Shown here piece after piece: positions 6,752 through 8,413 of a DNA stretch of 8,413 nt (its first letter is position 1; every line of letters starts with the position of its first letter). The position numbers were made by a program, and so were the translations under genes. This DNA comes from Actinomycetes bacterium (lineage in GTDB: Bacteria; Actinomycetota; Acidimicrobiia; Acidimicrobiales; Acidimicrobiaceae), in assembly GCA_021819025.1 (NCBI GenBank), contig JAKASN010000056.1, positions 1 to 8,413 of the forward strand. The letters run 5' to 3'. The notes below the pieces were generated by a model. That model saw only the letters and a list, made by a program, of their open reading frames with translations, searched no databases and was not told the origin of the DNA.

Positions 6752-7312
6752 GGGGTCTCTCGCAGCGCATCCGAAGCGGCACTGGTGGTCTTCTCGACGA
6801 GAGGACCCAAATCCATGCCACACGCCTTACTCAGCCAATGCTCCCGCTGAGGCCGCGCGGGTCCGAGTGCCGGACCCGTGACTACCTTCGCCGCGGAACT
6901 GCCAACCCTCTTTGCGCGCTCTCGATCGCTACTGGGCTGTTATTACCAAGATCGCCGAGGTGTGCCGCGCGTTGGGGTCCAGCTGCTCTTTGGAAGAGAT
7001 CGAGAGCTGGTGGCAAAAGATCTCGAGGCGCCAGCGAGCTTGGTTAAGGACGTCACCGACAAAACCCGATCGGTCAAAGAATGGCTCCACGACGATCCGC
7101 GTATCTGTTTTCACTTCATACCGAGATACTCTTCGTGGATGAACCTGGTGGAGAAGTGCTTTGGCGAACTGACCTCCAGGGCGTTCTGAAGACCTACTTG
7201 CAAATCGGAAAGACAACTTATTGCAACCGTTTCCGCATGGACCGCGCATTGGAGCGAAAATCCTCACCCATACAAGGGGGTCAAGACCGCTGATGAAATA
7301 ATCGATTCGATC
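6752..7312 (+). pseudogene. Decayed IS630-family transposase
   Basis: Conserved IS630 transposase blocks occur in order but in different frames. Frame 2 has SEAALVVFS (about 6770-6796). Frame 1 has LDERTQIHATRLTQPMLPL from about 6793, including the first catalytic Asp (codon 6796-6798), and then RTRDYLRRGTANPLCAL and ATG. Frame 3 has VITKIAEVCRAL and SLEEIE (6939-7004). Frame 2 then resumes with ELVAKDLE and continues through DKTRSVKEWL, RYSSWMNLVEKCFGELT with the third catalytic Glu (7151-7153), a TGA at 7187-7189, and AHWSENPHPY and VKTADEI to about 7312. The second catalytic Asp motif (usually DN) is altered to DVTD. At least three frameshifts and one nonsense codon make it non-functional. 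The N-terminal helix-turn-helix part is missing or unrecognisable, and no terminal inverted repeats were found. The limits given are approximate. Confidence 0.82.
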
Positions 7313-8107
7313 TCCCCCTTGGTAAGGGTGACTTCTCAACTAGGACAATTGGTCTGCCGGGTTACAACAAATATCCAGGTAGTGGATGCCGTCTGGGACC
7401 ATTGCAGAGACCTCAAGCGTGGCGATTGCTTCAGTGATTTGCGTCAGTCTTGCTCCATTCGCCCCAAATGCCTCTAAGCGACCACCAACCGAACCCAGTA
7501 AAAAGGGGATTCCCGTTGTTTGCGAGCCAGCGCGATATGTATCTCCGGATTAGGAGAGCAATGGCTTTTCCTTTGAGTTACCTGGGACGTTTTGGCGTGA
7601 AGCTCCGCGCGGCCAGTGCGGATAAGCCAAGTCCGGTACGCTCAGAGAATTACTGCGAGATAGTGCGAGGCTGGACCAACTACCGAGCAAAAGCTTGTCT
7701 CGGTTCGAAGCAAGACGAGTTGGCGGGGTGAGTACCTCCGGGCTGCCATGAGCCAAATCGTCCAATCAGCCGAGTTCCGAAACGGAAGAGTGATGCACTA
7801 CTTGGCTCACGCTACAGTCGGGCCGACCAAGAAGCGAGCTATAGCCGCGGGCCCATGGCGCTAAGGGCATGTTGACCATATCCTCCTCCTCGGGGTAGTT
7901 GGCCAACGACAAGCGCCGAGCTACCGCTTGGGGGGAAAGCGGTCGATGTAGCTGCACACGCCCTTTTACGGCAAATTCTCCTCGGCCCTAACCTCGATGG
8001 GCACCGAGGTACCGGAGCGTTCTATGGCAAAGTTAAGTGCGGCCTTTCAGTTCGTAGGCGCCTAGTACATCGGCACCGAGTTGCGCGCGGCGCGGCATGA
8101 TGGAGGC
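7313..8107. other. Unexplained region with possible gene debris
   Basis: About 800 bp without a firm gene. Frame 2 of the IS630 remnant stays open to TAA 7475-7477. A plus-strand frame at 7561-7731 (56 residues) has AGGAG 4 nt upstream of its ATG but no recognisable family. A minus-strand 37-residue frame at 7879-7766 has AGGAGGAGGA just before its ATG. A plus-strand stretch at about 7982-8130 reads like protein but contains TAG at 8063-8065. A 7-bp hairpin with a G-rich loop lies at 7923-7943. None of these is convincing alone. Together they suggest degraded mobile or metabolic genes. Confidence 0.35.
7766..7879 (-). CDS. Doubtful 37-residue small ORF with strong Shine-Dalgarno
   Basis: ATG at 7879 is preceded on the minus strand by AGGAGGAGGA (7890-7881), very close to the start codon. 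The peptide begins MVNMPLAPWARG and ends SVSELG; it has no hydrophobic helix and no known motif. The purine-rich stretch may be a chance repeat of GGA. This is reported because the ribosome binding site is unusually strong for this otherwise empty region. Confidence 0.15.
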   Translation of the reverse strand: MVNMPLAPWARGYSSLLGRPDCSVSQVVHHSSVSELG

Positions 8108-8413
8108 TCACGTACAGCTCGTCGTGGTCGAGGGCTCGAACCCGACCACTCCGTTCGGCCCAATCCAGCCAGCGCCCGTTCCTGTCGCGTTGACCGAGAC
8201 CCATACGTCCAGCGGACCCGATCCTCCGGGGAGTTCGTTCCTCCACCACCGGCCGTCGATGTAGTCGTTGGCGCAGCTAATGATCAGCGTGTAGGCGTAG
8301 TACCGACCGGTAACCATGCCCGCACCACAAGGCGGCGCCTTCTCGGTTCCAAGGCATGATCCGTCCAGGCCGTGACCACTTCCTGGTCCGGGAGATGGAC
8401 CGCAGAAGTGGCC
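8108..8413 (-). CDS. Unrecognised, possibly secreted protein, C-terminal part (5' truncated by window edge)
   Basis: The minus-strand frame is open from the right edge to TGA at 8110-8108, giving 101 codons. An internal ATG at 8317 exists, but the frame reads like protein through to the edge, so the true start probably lies outside. Supporting features are GC-rich third codon positions and a composition unlike a random frame: HFCGPSPGPGSGHG, then MVTGRYYAYTLIISC, DYIDGRWWRNELPGG, VWVSVNATG and GWIGPNGVVGFEPS, then a Thr-rich tail ending SCT. Four Cys residues and many Gly, Trp and Tyr residues suggest an extracytoplasmic, disulfide-containing domain. No family is recognised, no signal peptide is visible because the N-terminus is missing, and no downstream partner follows. 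Confidence 0.55.
   Translation of the reverse strand, partial: GHFCGPSPGPGSGHGLDGSCLGTEKAPPCGAGMVTGRYYAYTLIISCANDYIDGRWWRNELPGGSGPLDVWVSVNATGTGAGWIGPNGVVGFEPSTTTSCT

Noticed and set aside
8124..8149. A tRNA T-arm-like GGGTTCGAGCCC inside a 7-bp GTGGTCG/CGACCAC hairpin
   Set aside because: No cloverleaf can be built around it, and it lies inside the coding frame that ends at 8108.
1..8413. CRISPR array, toxin-antitoxin or defence island
   Set aside because: No regularly spaced direct repeats, no paired small overlapping genes with known toxin motifs, and no nuclease, helicase or restriction genes were seen.

Overview
The window looks like a thinly coded, accessory-type stretch of a bacterial chromosome, probably from an actinobacterium. 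The evidence for that lineage is the moderately high GC (judged by eye, not counted), the GTG starts, and a 108-residue CxxGH/CPxGKH protein of a type I associate with Actinobacteria. An acidophilic Acidimicrobiia-type host would fit, but this is a guess from general resemblance and no marker gene is present.

Layout from left to right. Positions 2-319 (+) are the 3' end of a BioY-type biotin transporter that enters from the left edge. A gene-poor stretch of about 550 bp with one long hairpin follows. Positions 870-3434 (+) encode the main gene, an 854-residue molybdenum hydroxylase. It fuses the two-cluster [2Fe-2S] electron-transfer module to an isoquinoline-1-oxidoreductase-like catalytic module. 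No FAD subunit, molybdenum cofactor gene or chaperone is visible nearby. Downstream lie a possible broken membrane-protein remnant with a good ribosome binding site (3541-3885), then an intact small protein with two Cys/His knuckles (4000-4326), then about 740 bp with no convincing gene.

On the minus strand, 6343-5068 carries a two-gene operon. It encodes an isochorismatase-like hydrolase with glycine where cysteine hydrolases have their nucleophile, then a dienelactone-hydrolase-family enzyme whose GTG start overlaps the upstream stop codon by 8 nt. The overlap suggests translational coupling and a shared catabolic or detoxifying role. The substrates cannot be read from the sequence.

From about 6750 to 7312 (+) there is a heavily decayed IS630-family transposase. 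Its conserved blocks run through all three forward frames and a nonsense codon. The next 800 bp are mostly unexplained and may hold further gene debris. At the right edge, 8413-8108 (-), lies the 3' end of an unrecognised glycine-, cysteine- and aromatic-rich protein that looks truly coding and may be secreted.

I see no CRISPR array, tRNA, rRNA, phage module or clear defence system. The most interesting biology is the orphan FAD-less Fe-S/Mo fusion hydroxylase and the Cys-less isochorismatase-like/dienelactone hydrolase pair. The rest is mainly gene decay.
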